DNA of 64,000 nt, taken from positions 3,858,501 to 3,922,500 of the forward strand of contig JAQPZY010001628.1 of the NCBI GenBank assembly GCA_029931535.1. The letters run 5' to 3'. Within the stretch, counting starts at the first letter, position 1. Every line of letters begins with the position of its first letter. Below are positions 12,142 through 24,752 of this stretch, in pieces. Position numbers and translations under genes: made by a program. Below the pieces are notes generated by a model. The model was not told the DNA's origin and made no database searches. It saw only the letters and a program-made list of their open reading frames with translations. Origin of the DNA: Margaritifera margaritifera. Its lineage: Eukaryota > Mollusca > Bivalvia > Unionida > Margaritiferidae.

Positions 12142-12534
12142 ATGAATTTGACGGACATTCAAACTTTCGAGAATTCTACCAGCAACTATACGGTGTATGT
12201 TACGGAAAATACGACATGTTTGAACGAATATTGTGGATCGCAAGATGATTATATAGATCAAATTCGCGATTACATATTTCCAAGACCTGAAGAATGGGTT
12301 ATTGTGGCCTTATATGCCTTGACCTTCCTGGCCGGAATATTTGGCAATGCCCTTGTATGTTTTGTTGTTTGGAGAAACAAGAATATGCGGACTGTGACAA
12401 ATATTTTCATTATGAATTTATCTATTGGAGATTTAGCAGTGATTGTGATATGCCTTCCTTCCACATTAACGGTAGATGTGACAGAAACGTGGTTCTTTGG
12501 ACTTGCTCTGTGCAAGACTAACCTCTTCCTTCAG
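12142..12534 (+). CDS. Orexin/allatotropin-type receptor, first coding exon
   Basis: This is the N-terminal part of a rhodopsin-class GPCR of the orexin/allatotropin receptor group, a plasma-membrane receptor for an amidated neuropeptide. The exon encodes 131 residues. Residues 1-51 are an extracellular N-terminus with four N-glycosylation sequons (N2, N11, N15, N23) and no obvious signal peptide. Residues 52-77 form TM1 with the GN pair (N69 is the family 1.50 position). The short loop RNKNMRTVTN is typical of the group. Residues 87-109 form TM2 with NLSIGD (D97 is position 2.50; the usual Ala before it is Gly). TETWFFG at 114-120 is the ECL1 Trp-Phe-Gly motif, and C124 is the disulfide cysteine at the start of TM3. 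After Gln131 the sequence GTAAGC is a strong donor, giving a phase-0 boundary at the place where, as I recall, vertebrate orexin receptor genes are also split. The start codon context is GAAACATGA. The rest of TM3, the DRW region and TM4-7 must lie in later exons, which I did not find. A tachykinin or NPY-like receptor is less likely because of the loop and ECL1 motifs. Confidence 0.92.
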
Positions 12535-12540
12535 GTAAGC
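12535..12540 (+). promoter_or_regulatory. Splice donor of receptor exon
   Basis: CAG|GTAAGC matches the metazoan donor consensus at the codon boundary after Gln131. Without splicing the frame reads only Val-Ser before a stop, so splicing is needed for a functional receptor. Confidence 0.88.
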
Positions 12541-12710
12541 TGATCCATTGTTCACTTATTCATTTTCTTATGTGACTTTTGTATTTACCCTCAACTTTAC
12601 AATTCATTGATATTGCCTGAATCAATCGAAGTCACGAACAATGTAACATCTCTCGCCTGTCCTTTCATTTTTATTTTGTAACTAAATAAATAAATAATGT
12701 GTGATTGTTA

Positions 12711-12899
12711 CCGTATATACTCGCATATAATCCGTTACCAACTGCAAACTGCACAGATCTGCCGTCACATAATGCGCCGGCAGATCTGGGTCTATGCAGT
12801 TTGTAAGGACTAATCAGTAGAACAAACAGCATTATGCGACGGCAGATCAGGGTCTATGTTGTTTGCATTTGGATGCAAATTATACGCGAGTATATACGG
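12711..12899. mobile_element. TA-flanked MITE, family T1, copy 1
   Basis: This 189-bp element has terminal inverted repeats (CCGTATATACTCGC left, GCGAGTATATACGG right) and is flanked by TA on both sides (12709-12710 and 12900-12901), as expected for Tc1/mariner-type insertion. The interior has two related blocks containing GCAGATC(T/A)GGGTCTATG and GCATTATGCGAC, suggesting an internal duplication. It sits about 180 bp into the putative receptor intron. It has no coding capacity. A second copy lies at 46870-47085. Confidence 0.85.
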
Positions 12900-13148
12900 T
12901 AGTATACAACAATGTATTTCCATTGCGAATTATGACAGCCGGCTTATCTAAAGAATTTCATCCTTCGCATTGTGTCTAAATTTTATAATGAGTAAGGTTT
13001 CAACGAAAACTCTATATTTCAACACAATTTTGCTATTAAAAGGTAGCCAGGAACACCAGTTTATTTTTTATTCAATTCCATTTAATTAGTCTATGTGTTT
13101 ACTCTTTTCTGAAAACATATTGCGCTCGTTTTTATATATCATTGTGAG

Positions 13149-13300
13149 AACCGCGGTGGCTCAGTGGTTAGTGTGCCGGACTCACGACCGAGAGGGTGCG
13201 GGTTCGAATCCTACCATCAAACCAGCCTAGGTCAGCTACCGTGTCCTTGGGCAAGGCAATTAACTTGTGGGATTCTACCTTTCACAAAAAAGCTCTTTTC
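13149..13300 (+). mobile_element. tRNA-SINE family B, copy 1
   Basis: The tRNA-like head at 13151-13222 has box A TGGCTCAGTGGTTAGTG and box B GGGTTCGAATCC. A conserved body segment, GTGTCCTTGGGCAAGGCAAT (13241-13260), follows; similar words occur in the bodies of SINEs from many animals. The 3' end is not clear. It is related to 36239-36375. It is not a tRNA gene, since the head continues into the SINE body with no closing acceptor stem. Confidence 0.8.
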
Positions 13301-16300
13301 AAAATGTCCCGTCATTCTTTGTCAACGATATTATCAGACTGTATTAGTTTCACATTTGTACAAGGATCGTGAAATAATTACCAGACTGTAAGAACTAATT
13401 ACAAAGACGAGGATCATAAAATATGTACACCAAAGCTGCCAAACACTGAACTAAAAATTGTCTATCTTCTGTCTTCGTTAGACAGATTTACTTGGAATAG
13501 CTCGATAAAGTTGCACGTGTCATACATGTATAAATATCGCTTCAGCGCAAAGTTAATACTAATAAATATCTTCCTTAAGACACATTTATATTTGTAATTC
13601 TTAAATGTGTCTTTTCATAGCATTGTTTAGTAGCACTGTAAAACTACGAATGCATACTTACTAATATGGTTGTCTTACATCGGCACAACTACATGACCAA
13701 TGGATACGAACTTTAAGCAATTTATCCGAAAATTTCTCCTTGCTAGATGTAAGGGAAAGACCATTTAATTATCGGGGGTGGGGTGAGGGTTGGTAGGCTT
13801 GGATTTTCTTTCGAACCAGAATATTTCTTTTCGTTTATCTCAAGATAATTTTTTTTCGATTAATATAATGGATATACTAAGTTCTTTTTTTTCTACAAAT
13901 CAGAGCAAGAATATTTTTTAAAGCCATTTGGCGGCCGGAAATTTTTTCTGAAAACAAACCCAGGAAAAATGAATTTGCATGATTGTCGCCTCTTACTTAT
14001 CCTATGCATTCAGCTTGACTCCATTTTCTAAATTCTATTATATCTTATCATTGGGTTTATTTGGGTAATTTGATTACTTTTAGCTCCGAAAAACAAAGTA
14101 TTGAAATCACAAAATAAATATCAGTCATGTAAAAATACTGTTTTGAGCAACCAGCATATGGACGTTTTAATTTTAACTTTCCTTTTTTTATCGTCACTGT
14201 TTAATAGAACCTGAAGTAATCGACTATTATTCCTAGTGTTTAAGCATATCAGACAGGAATAAAAACAACTCATTTCCAAGCACTTTGTCAAGTTGTGAAC
14301 TACAATCAAGATATTATTTTAGAAAATCTTGCAATTATGCATGGATATACACGAAGCCTTAAAGTTATGTAGGTATCAATACACTAATTAAACAGATTAT
14401 ATATTGTTGCATTATATTGTAGTCCCTAAGCAATTCACTCCTATTATTTTTCTGACTTTTCTTAGAGGTTTACCAACCAGTCAATAATGTCACCTACGTT
14501 CAACACAAAGCAAAATTAAAGCTTACACAGAAAATACAATGTTTATTGTGTTTAGTCTGTTGGTTTTTGCGTAAGATGACAAAGCAAACAGGTGTACTTC
14601 GACCGATTCTAGAAAGGTCACTTGCACTAACAGTTCTAGTCATGCAACATAACATTTGCTGATTTATAGGTATATTGTGTCCTAGTTAGTACCTAAAATA
14701 AGTAAGATAGCATTGGTGCATCTGAACTTTTAATAATGCACTGGAGTGCATCACAAAATGTCGAGCAATGAAGTAAATATGCTCGAAACTTAACTGATAT
14801 AGAGTTATACCCATATTTATTGTACAAACTCCGTAGCTCTAAGGATCTTGTCTTGATTGTCAGTGCTCGTTCATGCAGTTTGTATGTCTTATTTCTACAT
14901 AATAACTTTTTGTCATGCTAAGGACAATATGCTCCATGAATGTGCCCCGGGGAACGTATAATCGGTCGCCAAACTGTTGAAATTGAAGTAAAGACTGTTC
15001 AGTCCACTGCTGCCTCAAAACTCCAGAAACGGTCTTTTAAAAATATGGAAATGATGAAGTCTGGTGGATTTAATTTCTCTGTTACACCAGAACCTCTGTT
15101 GGAGGGTATGTAATTAATTAGTGAGAAGTAAATGCCACAAGAAGATATAAGAATTATTGCTTACTTGAATTGCACACTTGTCGCCAACATATCACAGCGG
15201 ACAACACAGCACTTGTACCAGTCTTCTAATTCACTATTTGATTAAACATCATTTTCTGTACATTATCAAAGTTGCCGTGCCTTTCACCACAGCTTATGAA
15301 ACTGTATAAATCAAGACGTATGGGTTTAGCTAATGATCATATGATCATTTAACTAAGATTTATTATAGGCTAGAGGCAGACAATAGCTGAATGCTTTTGA
15401 TATTATTGGTTTCTGGTATTTCATGATATTTTTATACCCGAATTTGACCATCGCAATATTGTAACTATGTTACTGAAGCAGAATAAATATATTTCTTGCA
15501 AATGATCCGAAGATTTACTTTTATAATGAAATGTACGAATTTAAAATAGAACACTTGAATTGGTTAAGGGTTGCTCGAGGGTTTTAAGAATATAACCGTA
15601 CATTAGATATACGTTATTTTAATGTGCACGTTCTTGTTCATCAAGATCTTGTATAATTACTTTTTTCTTCCGTCGTTAGAATTTGAAATAACAATTTTAT
15701 TATTTTATTTCATTGTTATCCATTTTGCTCTTTTACTACCTCAAATACATTGGAGTTTTTTAGTTTGATGTACCGATTTAATTTTTAATATTTAGCGCCT
15801 TTGTTGTCACAAAGGTGAAACATCAGTAAAAGCATGTTGTTTCCATTTTTTAAACTAAGAATGCATTGCTTCCATCAATGCATAATAATTATATTTTTAT
15901 TCTAAACTACTTCAACTAGCTTTTCATCGCCATGATTTCTTTCTATAACCCTCTCAAATAACCATAATGTTATTGCAACATAGGATTTTCTAACGCTCGT
16001 ACTTTTTGCTCTATTGGCAGTTGTACACTTGTTCTTCAACCTTCAAAGCGGCGCAGTCTGTTGAGACGTTTCCTGCAACTTCAAACTGCATGATATAACT
16101 TCGAAAGCATACAATAATTTAAGTCCAGATATAAATTGTATAGTATTATCAGCTGGATGTACTCACACCAGAACAAATTAAAGAAATATATTATCAAGAT
16201 ATCGCTATATATGATACTCCAAAAACTTTAATTGTACAACTTTCAGATCGAGATAACTGAGATGATTGGTTCAATTAGCATTACATTATCCTTGGAATAT

Positions 16301-17243
16301 TTCTTTCACAAATTACATCTGATTGGATCCTTACCAAAATAGTACAAAACGTTAATGGTGGCATCCAGATGAAAATTATGATGTCAGAAAAGATAAAATG
16401 CAAATGAAAACAACAACACCAACGATACAACAAAAACTACCATAAACATGGTAGTTTAACACCACTACCACCACTATCAATAATACTAATGGTAGGCTCC
16501 CACTACTGCTGTTCAGTTGCTCACAGAGTTGTAGTGGTGTTAGACGATGTCGATGATAATTACGATAGTATCGATGACTTTGTTTTTGATGACTATATTG
16601 GCATTGAAAATCATTATGATGACAGCATCTGAATTCCTGTCTCTCAGAATATGCTTGATATTCCTTTTGAGGAAAGCAAAAGTGAAAACGGTTTTAAAAG
16701 GTATATGTAGATAATAACAATGTAATTAACAGTATTGTCTCGAACGGACTAATTGAAATCAGTAAGAAACATACAATTATTATTTGTTACTTGTCCTGCC
16801 ATAGTCAGGTACTCTATTTTCTCAAAATGCTTTCTATTCCACTAATGAAGAACGTTTAACACAGGTAGTCCATGTTCGTTAAAAAAAAAAAATATAGGCT
16901 GTATCAAGGTTAGAGACATTGTTCAGTTTCTTTGGATTGCTTATTTGGATCGCTTAATTGGATTGCTTAATTGGATTGCTTAATTGACCACCGGATTGAT
17001 TGGCTGATTATTGAATTGATAGGTCTACCCAACTCATGTAGTTCTTTAAAGACACAACTTGACACAAAGAGAATGAATGCAAAGACGAATGTTCAAATGA
17101 TGCAAATGTAATTAATTTGGAGACATGTTTGCCTTTGTTAGTGCGGATATATTAATGACTTTGTCGCAAGCATTTTACTATTTCAACGATACAAAAAGGG
17201 GGAAAATACATTTTTTTCCTATCATTTGGGTTGCATTTGTTAC
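13301..17243. other. Putative receptor intron, no gene recognised
   Basis: AT-rich sequence with short uninformative frames. Small features include a G-rich patch near 13773-13793 and three tandem copies of a TTGGATTGCTTAA-like 13-bp word at about 16935-16988. No exon with receptor TM3-TM7 signatures was found. Confidence 0.45.
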
Positions 17244-17403
17244 CAGTAGCGTACTAACAAGAGGAGGGGGGGGACGAGGCGGTTTCCCCTGTCGCCAGAG
17301 GTCTTGGGGCGCCAAAACAGCTGATAAAAATTAGGGCCTAGTATTCTGGCCATTTTGGCCATCAGCGTCGCCCCGGACGGCATTTACCCTTAGTACGTCA
17401 CTA
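17244..17403. mobile_element. hAT-type MITE, 160 bp
   Basis: The ends are inverted repeats (CAGTAGCGTACTAA left; TTAGTACGTCACTA right) and the element is flanked by a perfect 8-bp target duplication TTTGTTAC (17236-17243 and 17404-17411). Eight-base duplications and CA(G)-type ends fit hAT transposons. The interior is GC-rich with GCGCC and CGTCGCCCCGG words and has no coding capacity. Confidence 0.85.
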
Positions 17404-18559
17404 TTTGTTACCAGAAATATATATAGGTATGTAAAAACTACACGTATAACGAATTTCATTTCCTCTCTTGCATTCATGTCATTCCAGACCAGGTTTATAA
17501 TTGGGCGATTTCATATACATTAGAAAGTGCTGAGGTAGTTTCAATAAACAAGGCCTTTAGGATATTAAAATATTAAAAAAAAATTAAATTTGAACATCCA
17601 TCAGGTTGTAAAATAAAAAATTGAATAGTAATAGCAAAGCTGTCAGTCATAATACGAAAAAACATTGAACGCAAAAACCCACATATATATGGGAATGAAT
17701 CCTCGAGCTAAACGTGCATACACCACATTCCATTCCAATTATCATTATTTAGAGTACAGGAAACACAACCCAGCTGAAATATATATTTACATAATGCTTA
17801 CGAACTGACAAACACAATATCCAGGCGGATGACAACAGGTAGATTATAAAAAGTTTTATGGATTCCCCATCTACTTCAAGAAATAAATCACTCCTTAAAT
17901 GTTGCTATCTTCTCTAAAGGAAAATGGACAAAAACATAGCAAAGATCCTTGGCCTAAATCCCTTTCAGATGTTCGACTCGGGGGTATGGGGTGGACATGG
18001 AAGCGTTTGCCTTCGTTGGCCTTGTCTATGGGGCGAAGTACCTACTAAAGGTGACGTTACTTTATAGTTGTCGTTTTCACAATGTATGCAGTTCCTCGTT
18101 TTTTTTATGACAGAGGTATGCGGACTCTTGTCGTCGGATGTCAGTTTTCTTTCATCTGGAAGTTTCCGCAATTAAAATTTTACTAAAACATCTATTCACT
18201 AGTATGTCTCTTTATGAAACATGTATTTTAAACTTTACAGTTTCCTTGGGTGTACCAGTACAGAGGCGCGCGCACGCACACACACACACACACACCTTCG
18301 GTATCATGAATAGGTGCATTTTGTAACTCAGTTGTTTTTAGATGTAAGTTTACAAGCCTAAAAACCATGTCTAAAGTAAAGCTGATGCCAAGTGCATCTT
18401 GTGTACCGATTATGAATTAATTTGGAGTGTATCAATTTATCTACCAAAGTTTTCGAGTTAGTGACCAGCAGCATGGAACTGAGAAGGTGTGTTTGTATAT
18501 ATGTGGTTTAATTGCACGTCAGCACAATCCTGGCTATATAGAGCCAACTAAAAGTTAAG
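17404..18559. other. No gene recognised; (CA)n near 18277
   Basis: AT-rich DNA with a short CA dinucleotide run at about 18265-18293. No coding segment is supported. Confidence 0.5.
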
Positions 18560-18870
18560 TTCTAAAAATGTTAAGGTAAACATTGGAAAAAACACACTAG
18601 GAAGATGAACAGTTCTAAATAAATGTAAACATGTCGCCCAACAAGATAAAAGATAAATGATAAATATGTCTAAATTCTTTTAAAGGTGTATAAAAAAACT
18701 TAAAGATAAAGGTAGCAAAGAGCCTTTAAATAAAGGTCAAATTTTTTTTCATTAGCCGCATTCTTTTAAAAAGTCCAGGATTTTCTCTGGTGGTGATATC
18801 ACCGAGAAGGTTTTTAATTGAGCTCACATACATTTTTTAAAACAAATCTCACAGGATGGAAATCGGGACA
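18560..18870 (+). repeat. Dispersed repeat R1, right half (copy at 54000-54290)
   Basis: This segment aligns by eye, end to end, with 54000-54290. Shared words in the same order include AACAAGATAAAA, a CCGCATTC block, GATTTTCT, GGTG(G)TA/GATATCA and GA(G/A)(C/T)TCACAT. The two copies are clearly diverged. The unit has no visible coding capacity and no evident terminal repeats. Confidence 0.65.
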
Positions 18871-19587
18871 ATAGACGGAACTGATTTAAGTTCATGTAGT
18901 ACCACGAAATTATAGTATATAGTAATTTATACTTTAACGAATCAAAGGTACTGGTGCAATGCACATGGTAATGTATGGGGGAAAACAAAAAATGTAGAAC
19001 TGAAGCAAAATTGTAAATTGAGTACCGATGTCGATAGCATCGTTCTGCATGGTACACTATATGATACGTTGGTACTGTCCAGATAGGAAATTATATTCCT
19101 CTGTTTCAGATCCTGTTACATGAATGGACAGCTGTCTCCTTTGATCTGCACGCCAGATGGCGCGCTTATGGTAGGAACGATGGATATTATTAAAATCAAA
19201 AACTTCGTGGTGTTTTTTTTATACCAGTATATATTACAAATATGAGAAGCCATAACAGCAAGGTAAATGTGAAATCTAAACCCATATCCATATTAAATTA
19301 GAAACAAACAAAAACATATGTATGAGAAATATTTGGTTTTGACTAGGGCTAAGGAATCATAGATAGTAGTTCGATATAGATTTTCCTACTAGTATATTCT
19401 TATAGTTTAATTCAAGTATATACAGTATATATCAAGCCCGAGTGGTCAAAGAATAATGAAAGCTGTTAGATAAGCACGTCTTGTCATTGAAATTTAAAAT
19501 AAAGAAAAGAAAAATGTCAATTTTAGATTTGTACGTTAACGATTGACCCATTCCTGTCCTATCCGACAGTGTAAAAGCTGACGAGGG

Positions 19588-19850
19588 GCCCCCGATGGCC
19601 GAGTGGTCCAAGGCGCTAGCCTTTACAGATCACTCACAACTCACTTCTATCCGCGTGGGTTTGAGTCTCGGCTCAGCAAAGTGGGTATGTGAGAAAGCTG
19701 TCAGTAGCTTTCCGTGGGTTGGTAGTTCTTTATTGGGTCTTCCTTTGTTCTTCCTCCACCAAATATTCTGGCCGCCATGTATAGCCTATCAAGTGATAAA
19801 AATGGCGTTAAAGCCACAAAACCACAAAGCAGACGAAAATGCTTTTCAAA
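19588..19850 (+). mobile_element. tRNA-SINE family C
   Basis: A tRNA-like head has box A GATGGCCGAGTGGTCCAAGG at about 19594-19613 and box B GTGGGTTTGAGTCTC near 19656. The body contains TTTCCGTGGGTTGG and TCTTCCTCCACCAAATATTC, and the 3' end has ATGGCGTTAAAGCCAC followed by an A/C-rich tail. The words CTCCACCAA...TGGCCGCC...GGCGTTAAA are ones I associate with SINEs common in bivalves. A 3' tail of similar type occurs at 57370-57475. Not a functional tRNA. Confidence 0.8.
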
Positions 19851-19855
19851 TTTAA

Positions 19856-21274
19856 GAATAGATATCTGCAAAGAGAGTTCTATGTAATTATTATCTCAGG
19901 TAGTCCAGAATAGTCATGTGTTCGTATCACTAAATTACATAAGACTCTCATCACTGTCAAGTCACTGATCATTCTACTAGCGCTTTAATTTTGTTACTAC
20001 GTTCATATCAAATTCAGCACGACACTTTGCTACTTTTGATTGCTTTTTAGAATCTTAAAATTGCAGTTTAAGTCTTAGAGTTGGAATCGTGTGTATAATT
20101 TATGAACCATACTAATTTTGCCTATAATATATTATCATCTGACTGTCTGTTTTCATAATTTGTCGATAAGTGTGGTAACTGTCGTTCAAGCCGGCACATC
20201 AGGACCTTCGTCAGTGATAACAACATAACCATTATCGGCAGTGTCGCCTTCATCGGCTGTCCTTTTTGTACGGCTCACCTTCATCGTTGCAATTCACAAA
20301 TTCATATTTGGAACCTAATTGATCAATATCTTTTCATCGATATCTCATGAATCATCATTTTAATGATGATAATTGCTGTATTGTACATTTAAAAGCTGAC
20401 ATACTCCTATCTGTGTAATCATCCCCGTCTACTCAGGTTCCTATTGTGCTTTCCAGATCAATCTTTCTCTTCACATTAGGAAATATGAGCGAGAATTTAA
20501 TTTTTGCAGTAAGCTGTGTCAATGTAAGTCCTTTAAAGGAGACAGTTATTCTTTGTCACAATGTTTAAAATATGCAAACGTCTGTCGTTGCCAAAATATT
20601 AACATCACTTCAAATCAACAGAAACAGCGATTTCGTACAGGATGATCAATAGCTGTACAATAACGTTTTTGTAACCCTTGAACTTCAAACAAACACGTGT
20701 GTGCATGTCGTACAGAGAAATAACGGTAGATTACATCTTGCCAGGTTCATGAGGCGACGTTCGTATATGTGCGATCTTTTATTTGAAGTGCGGTTTTAAA
20801 AGTAATATGAGAAAGATTTTCAATGTTTTTTTAAAAAATAGAATGATCCGTTGCACATTTAGAAATCCTTGACGTGTATTACACACGAGAAACAAATAAG
20901 GCAAGCCTCGAACTAAAGTGTAATTTGTCCAAGAGACTACATTTGATGTTCATTTCTAAGATTTCAGATTTCCTATCGAGAGCTCTTGACAGCGACAACG
21001 TCACCTCTTCCTTGTAAATATAATGGTTACCGACACTTAGTTTATTTTTGTAGAAACTAGCGACAAGGTATCAACTAACGATAAGTATATGTACAGATCA
21101 TCAACTTTTCGTTGGCAGAGAAGAATACATTGAAAATGTCGCAAAAACAATTATGTACATATAGAAAATAAAATGGAGGAATTACGTAATAGTAATATAT
21201 AGCTATGTCAAACGATAAATGTTCATTTGTTTAAATGGACGAAGAGTAATATGACGTATATTGTCTTCTCTCGG
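19856..21274. other. No gene recognised
   Basis: Mixed sequence without supported coding segments or repeats. Confidence 0.45.
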
Positions 21275-21540
21275 CAGTGTCGGCGCGAGGGTTCGAGGCG
21301 CCCGGGGGCAATGTTCTTTAGTGGCGCCCCTACTTTGCCACAGAAAACAGTTTGTATGTCAGTTGCCAACCTCCATCCTCCCCCCCCCCAATCTAAATAT
21401 AAGTTTTGTGAAGAATTGCCCCCGTTACACTAAAGTGAGATGAAATAGTATGAAAATTTCAGCTGCCAAAAAAATGCTCCCACGGCGTCCCTCTTCGCCT
21501 CGTTCCCTCTCCCCCCCCTCCCCCCGTCGCGCCGCCACTA
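21275..21540. mobile_element. hAT-type MITE family H1, copy 1
   Basis: Left end CAGTGTCGGCGCGAG and right end CGTCGCGCCGCCACTA are imperfect inverted repeats. The flanks TCTCTCGG and TTTCTCGG match at 7 of 8 bases, an hAT-size target duplication. The interior is rich in GGCGCC words and C runs, and shares GTGGCGCCCCTACTTTGCCA with the copies at 40874-41144 and 56392-56629, in the opposite orientation. No coding capacity. Confidence 0.85.
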
Positions 21541-23014
21541 TTTCTCGGGTGTCTCAAATCGTTTTAGATGAGATTGATAACGCTTAAGCCTATACCCTAA
21601 ACCTTGCCTACAGTATATTGATTTTCATTATATTGATCACATATATAAAATTACGCACAAGATGACAATGTTTGTTAAACCCTCTCTTTTGAAATGTTTT
21701 AGAAAAACAATAAACGCAACGATTTATCACAGAATATGCGAGACAAAATGAAACTTTTCAAGTAAAGATGTCATGGCACCTAAATTGCTTCCCTTTTGGT
21801 TTTATTGCACACTTATTTTATTAATGAGATCAAAATGTGAATATAATATTACCTGATGAAAGATCGCTTCGCTGGAAAAAAAACACGTTGCTGGTAAATA
21901 TATAACATAAAAATATTCATCTGACTTTTCACATATGGGCGATCGCAACGGGATGTTTAGCACGTGTATAGCTTACGTTCTGGCATATTTTCAGGATGGT
22001 TTCAGAAGATGCCGAAAGCCAATGGATGCATAAAATATGAAGTGTAGATTAATAATTCTTAAGCTAGTGCAAGACTTAGATATCTCGGAGATTTTTGGAA
22101 TAGATTCCAAGCAGACGATAATTATAGGATTTGACTGAAGTAACAACCGTAGGATTTCACAGGAATCTGCAACCAATGTTCATAAGCCTTACTCCTACAT
22201 TGTATTTTCTTGTTTCTTTAATGCATTTGAAGACTCTGAAATGTTTGCACCGTGAACACGAAAAATTACTGAATGTTCACTTGACTGTGAATCCAATACT
22301 ACGAGATTATACAGCTGTGATGGTCACAGCTCTTATATCCATAGTATATACTGTGTCACTGGGTTCACAACATTTAATCTTATTAACCAAGTAAATGCAT
22401 CATAGATATCTGTGTTTTTTTTTTTACTCAAACTCTGATACACCTAGTTGGTTTTGGGGACTTTTTTCATTTATTATTTTTGTTGAGAAAGGAAACAAGA
22501 AAGAAAAAAAGACATACATCTTCTTCCCGGCGTTCCAAAATATTCTGCCCCGCGATTTTATTGTCGTCTGCAAAGAGCAGATAGTTCTTTAAATCAATTA
22601 ATGACTTGATTGCAAAAGCAAAGAATATAGCCAGACACAAACAAATGCACAACCGTTGCTGCAGGCCCTGAAATTCTAAAAAAAATGTTATGAAGACTGC
22701 AATTGTTGATGCCCTTGCTACCATTTCTAACATTGCTGCTGTTGCTGTTTTGTCTTACTGAATCAATTAGTACATTGCACAAGCTTGGAAATAACAGCTT
22801 CTTTTTTTTTTCTTTTTTTTTTGGTGGCCTTTGCAAACTGAAATACAACAAATAGATAAATGTCATATATTGACATCTTATGATAATCCACGTGTATTTT
22901 CTACATCTATTGTTGACGATTGATTAAGGGTAATAGAAAATAATCTTCTAGTTATCATACACCGAAGAAAGTTCGGGATTGCAGACACTACCGTTTTCTC
23001 CTGTTTGTGTAACT
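21541..23014. other. No gene recognised; T-rich patches
   Basis: AT-rich with T runs near 22417 and 22803-22822. Short open frames on both strands overlap each other and show no domain. Confidence 0.45.
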
Positions 23015-23147
23015 CGATGGTTCCCAAACCCCGGTTCGCGACCCAAATGAGGGTCGCGAGGACCCTCGCGACCCTATACCGTTACTGCATTTTGGGTAGC
23101 AAAAGATGGTATTTAGGGTCGCGATCAAAAACGCTTGGGAACCACTG
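23015..23147. mobile_element. hAT-type MITE, 133 bp
   Basis: The ends pair as inverted repeats: left TGGTTCCCAAACC and right GCTTGGGAACCACTG. The flanks GTGTAACT and GTGTAACA match at 7 of 8 bases. The interior is a palindromic GGGTCGCGA/TCGCGACCC block. End sequences of the TGGTTCCCAA type are known from animal hAT MITEs. No coding capacity. Confidence 0.85.
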
Positions 23148-24752
23148 GTGTAACAAGTGGCAATATGTACACTCTAAAATAATGTATCATTCCACAATAA
23201 AGGTTTATTGAGATATAAAGTGTATCAAACAAACTTATTTTCTCTTTAGTGTTAAAATGACAATCGGGTACAAGCAAATACTTTCTTATCTTAAGATTCA
23301 AAAGATGATAGCTTGCCAAAAGGAAGAGCGGAAGAATTGAACGCGCTTCACATAATATCAATGTAACTTGGTCTACCTCTAACTTACACTCAGATACATA
23401 AATTGTTCTTTATTCTCACCTGTGCCGGTATAGGAAGTTATAAATAACATCAGGTCAGCATGATGCAACAGAGTTTTAAAGGCGGTACGAAAGTGTAATA
23501 TAATAAATTACTTAGGGAGTAATTTATAGAAAGATATTTGCTTTTGAATGATCCATGTGGCACTAATTCTTTAAAATGACCGCAAAAAGTGTACTTTTAT
23601 AAAGGGGTTTTTTTTTGTCGTTGTTTAATATATGTTTTAAGAAGACAGCCCTGATTTTGATACAGTCCCTAGAAGCCAGTAACACAATATTTCTCCAACA
23701 CAGATATTACATTTTCAGTTATGATTAATTGTTTCGTTGTTTTTCTCTCGTGATCAATGGGTCTGCATTACTATTTCTTAAGTTGTACGCTTAAACGGTT
23801 CTTTCACCACCCAAATCCAAAATTAACTGAATCCATAAATAATGTTAGTTGTAGTGAAATTGTGATGAAGTAGGCTTATTGATCGTTGAAATGAATTATA
23901 ATCTTAAAATGCCAAAGGCAGTGTTTAAATGAGAGCATTGTGAAGTAAAAAATAAAGTTTGGATAGCCAAAAATTCTGAATTGTAAGAATTTTGCATTGA
24001 ATTCCAATGCATTAGCCATTTCGTCAGAGTTCATTTCAAACCTTCTCTAAAATTTCATAATGTGATTAAACAGACCATCATATTTCACACTGAGCAATGA
24101 ATAAGCAAAATTATCAAATTATTTTAATTATCTTCTGATAACTATATGAATAATAATTGTATGGACCATTCCATTTCTATATATTCGCACTGCCCAAATA
24201 TCTCACGCGACGCTTCAATCGTCATTTCACCCTTAGAAATATATGGAAGGAAAAACCAAGACAGTTTGCACAAATTTGCTGGTCTGCAACATTGATTAAG
24301 AATGTTGTATGTCTGCATATATTTTATTTGGCTGTTGTTTGTAAATCTGTAGACATTTATCTCAACAAAATTAATTTAAGCAATATAAAAATAGTCGAAG
24401 ATAAACAAAAGTCATATTGCAAAGTAAAGCAACAATGTTATACGCCGAGAGGAATTAAGATCCTGGTTAAAAGTGTGTATGTATCTTCTTTTGTGGCGTT
24501 TAACGTATATAGCTGACAACCAATTTCACTGTATTTATATAGCTTTTACCACAATAAACAGGGACATCACAACTGATCCAGCACCAACTCACGGACGAAT
24601 ACAATAAATTATTCACTCTATCTGTTATCAGACATTTCCGTATCAGCGCAATTCACCACATCTTCTGTTTATACCCCTCCCCCCCCCCCAACCCAAAAAA
24701 AAAAAAAGAAAAACGAGTTCCTCGGTATCATTCTTATACAAATATCTTCTTT
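23148..24752. other. No gene recognised
   Basis: The longest open frame (24157-24516, +, 119 codons) shows no domain, and its composition matches the surrounding AT-rich DNA. A C run followed by an A run lies at 24680-24706. Confidence 0.45.

Noticed and set aside
13151..13222. Second tRNA gene candidate
   Set aside because: The same head recurs at 36239 with the same downstream GGGCAAGGCA body, so it is a SINE.
24157..24516. 119-codon plus-strand gene
   Set aside because: No domain, composition equal to surrounding AT-rich DNA, no splice or promoter support.
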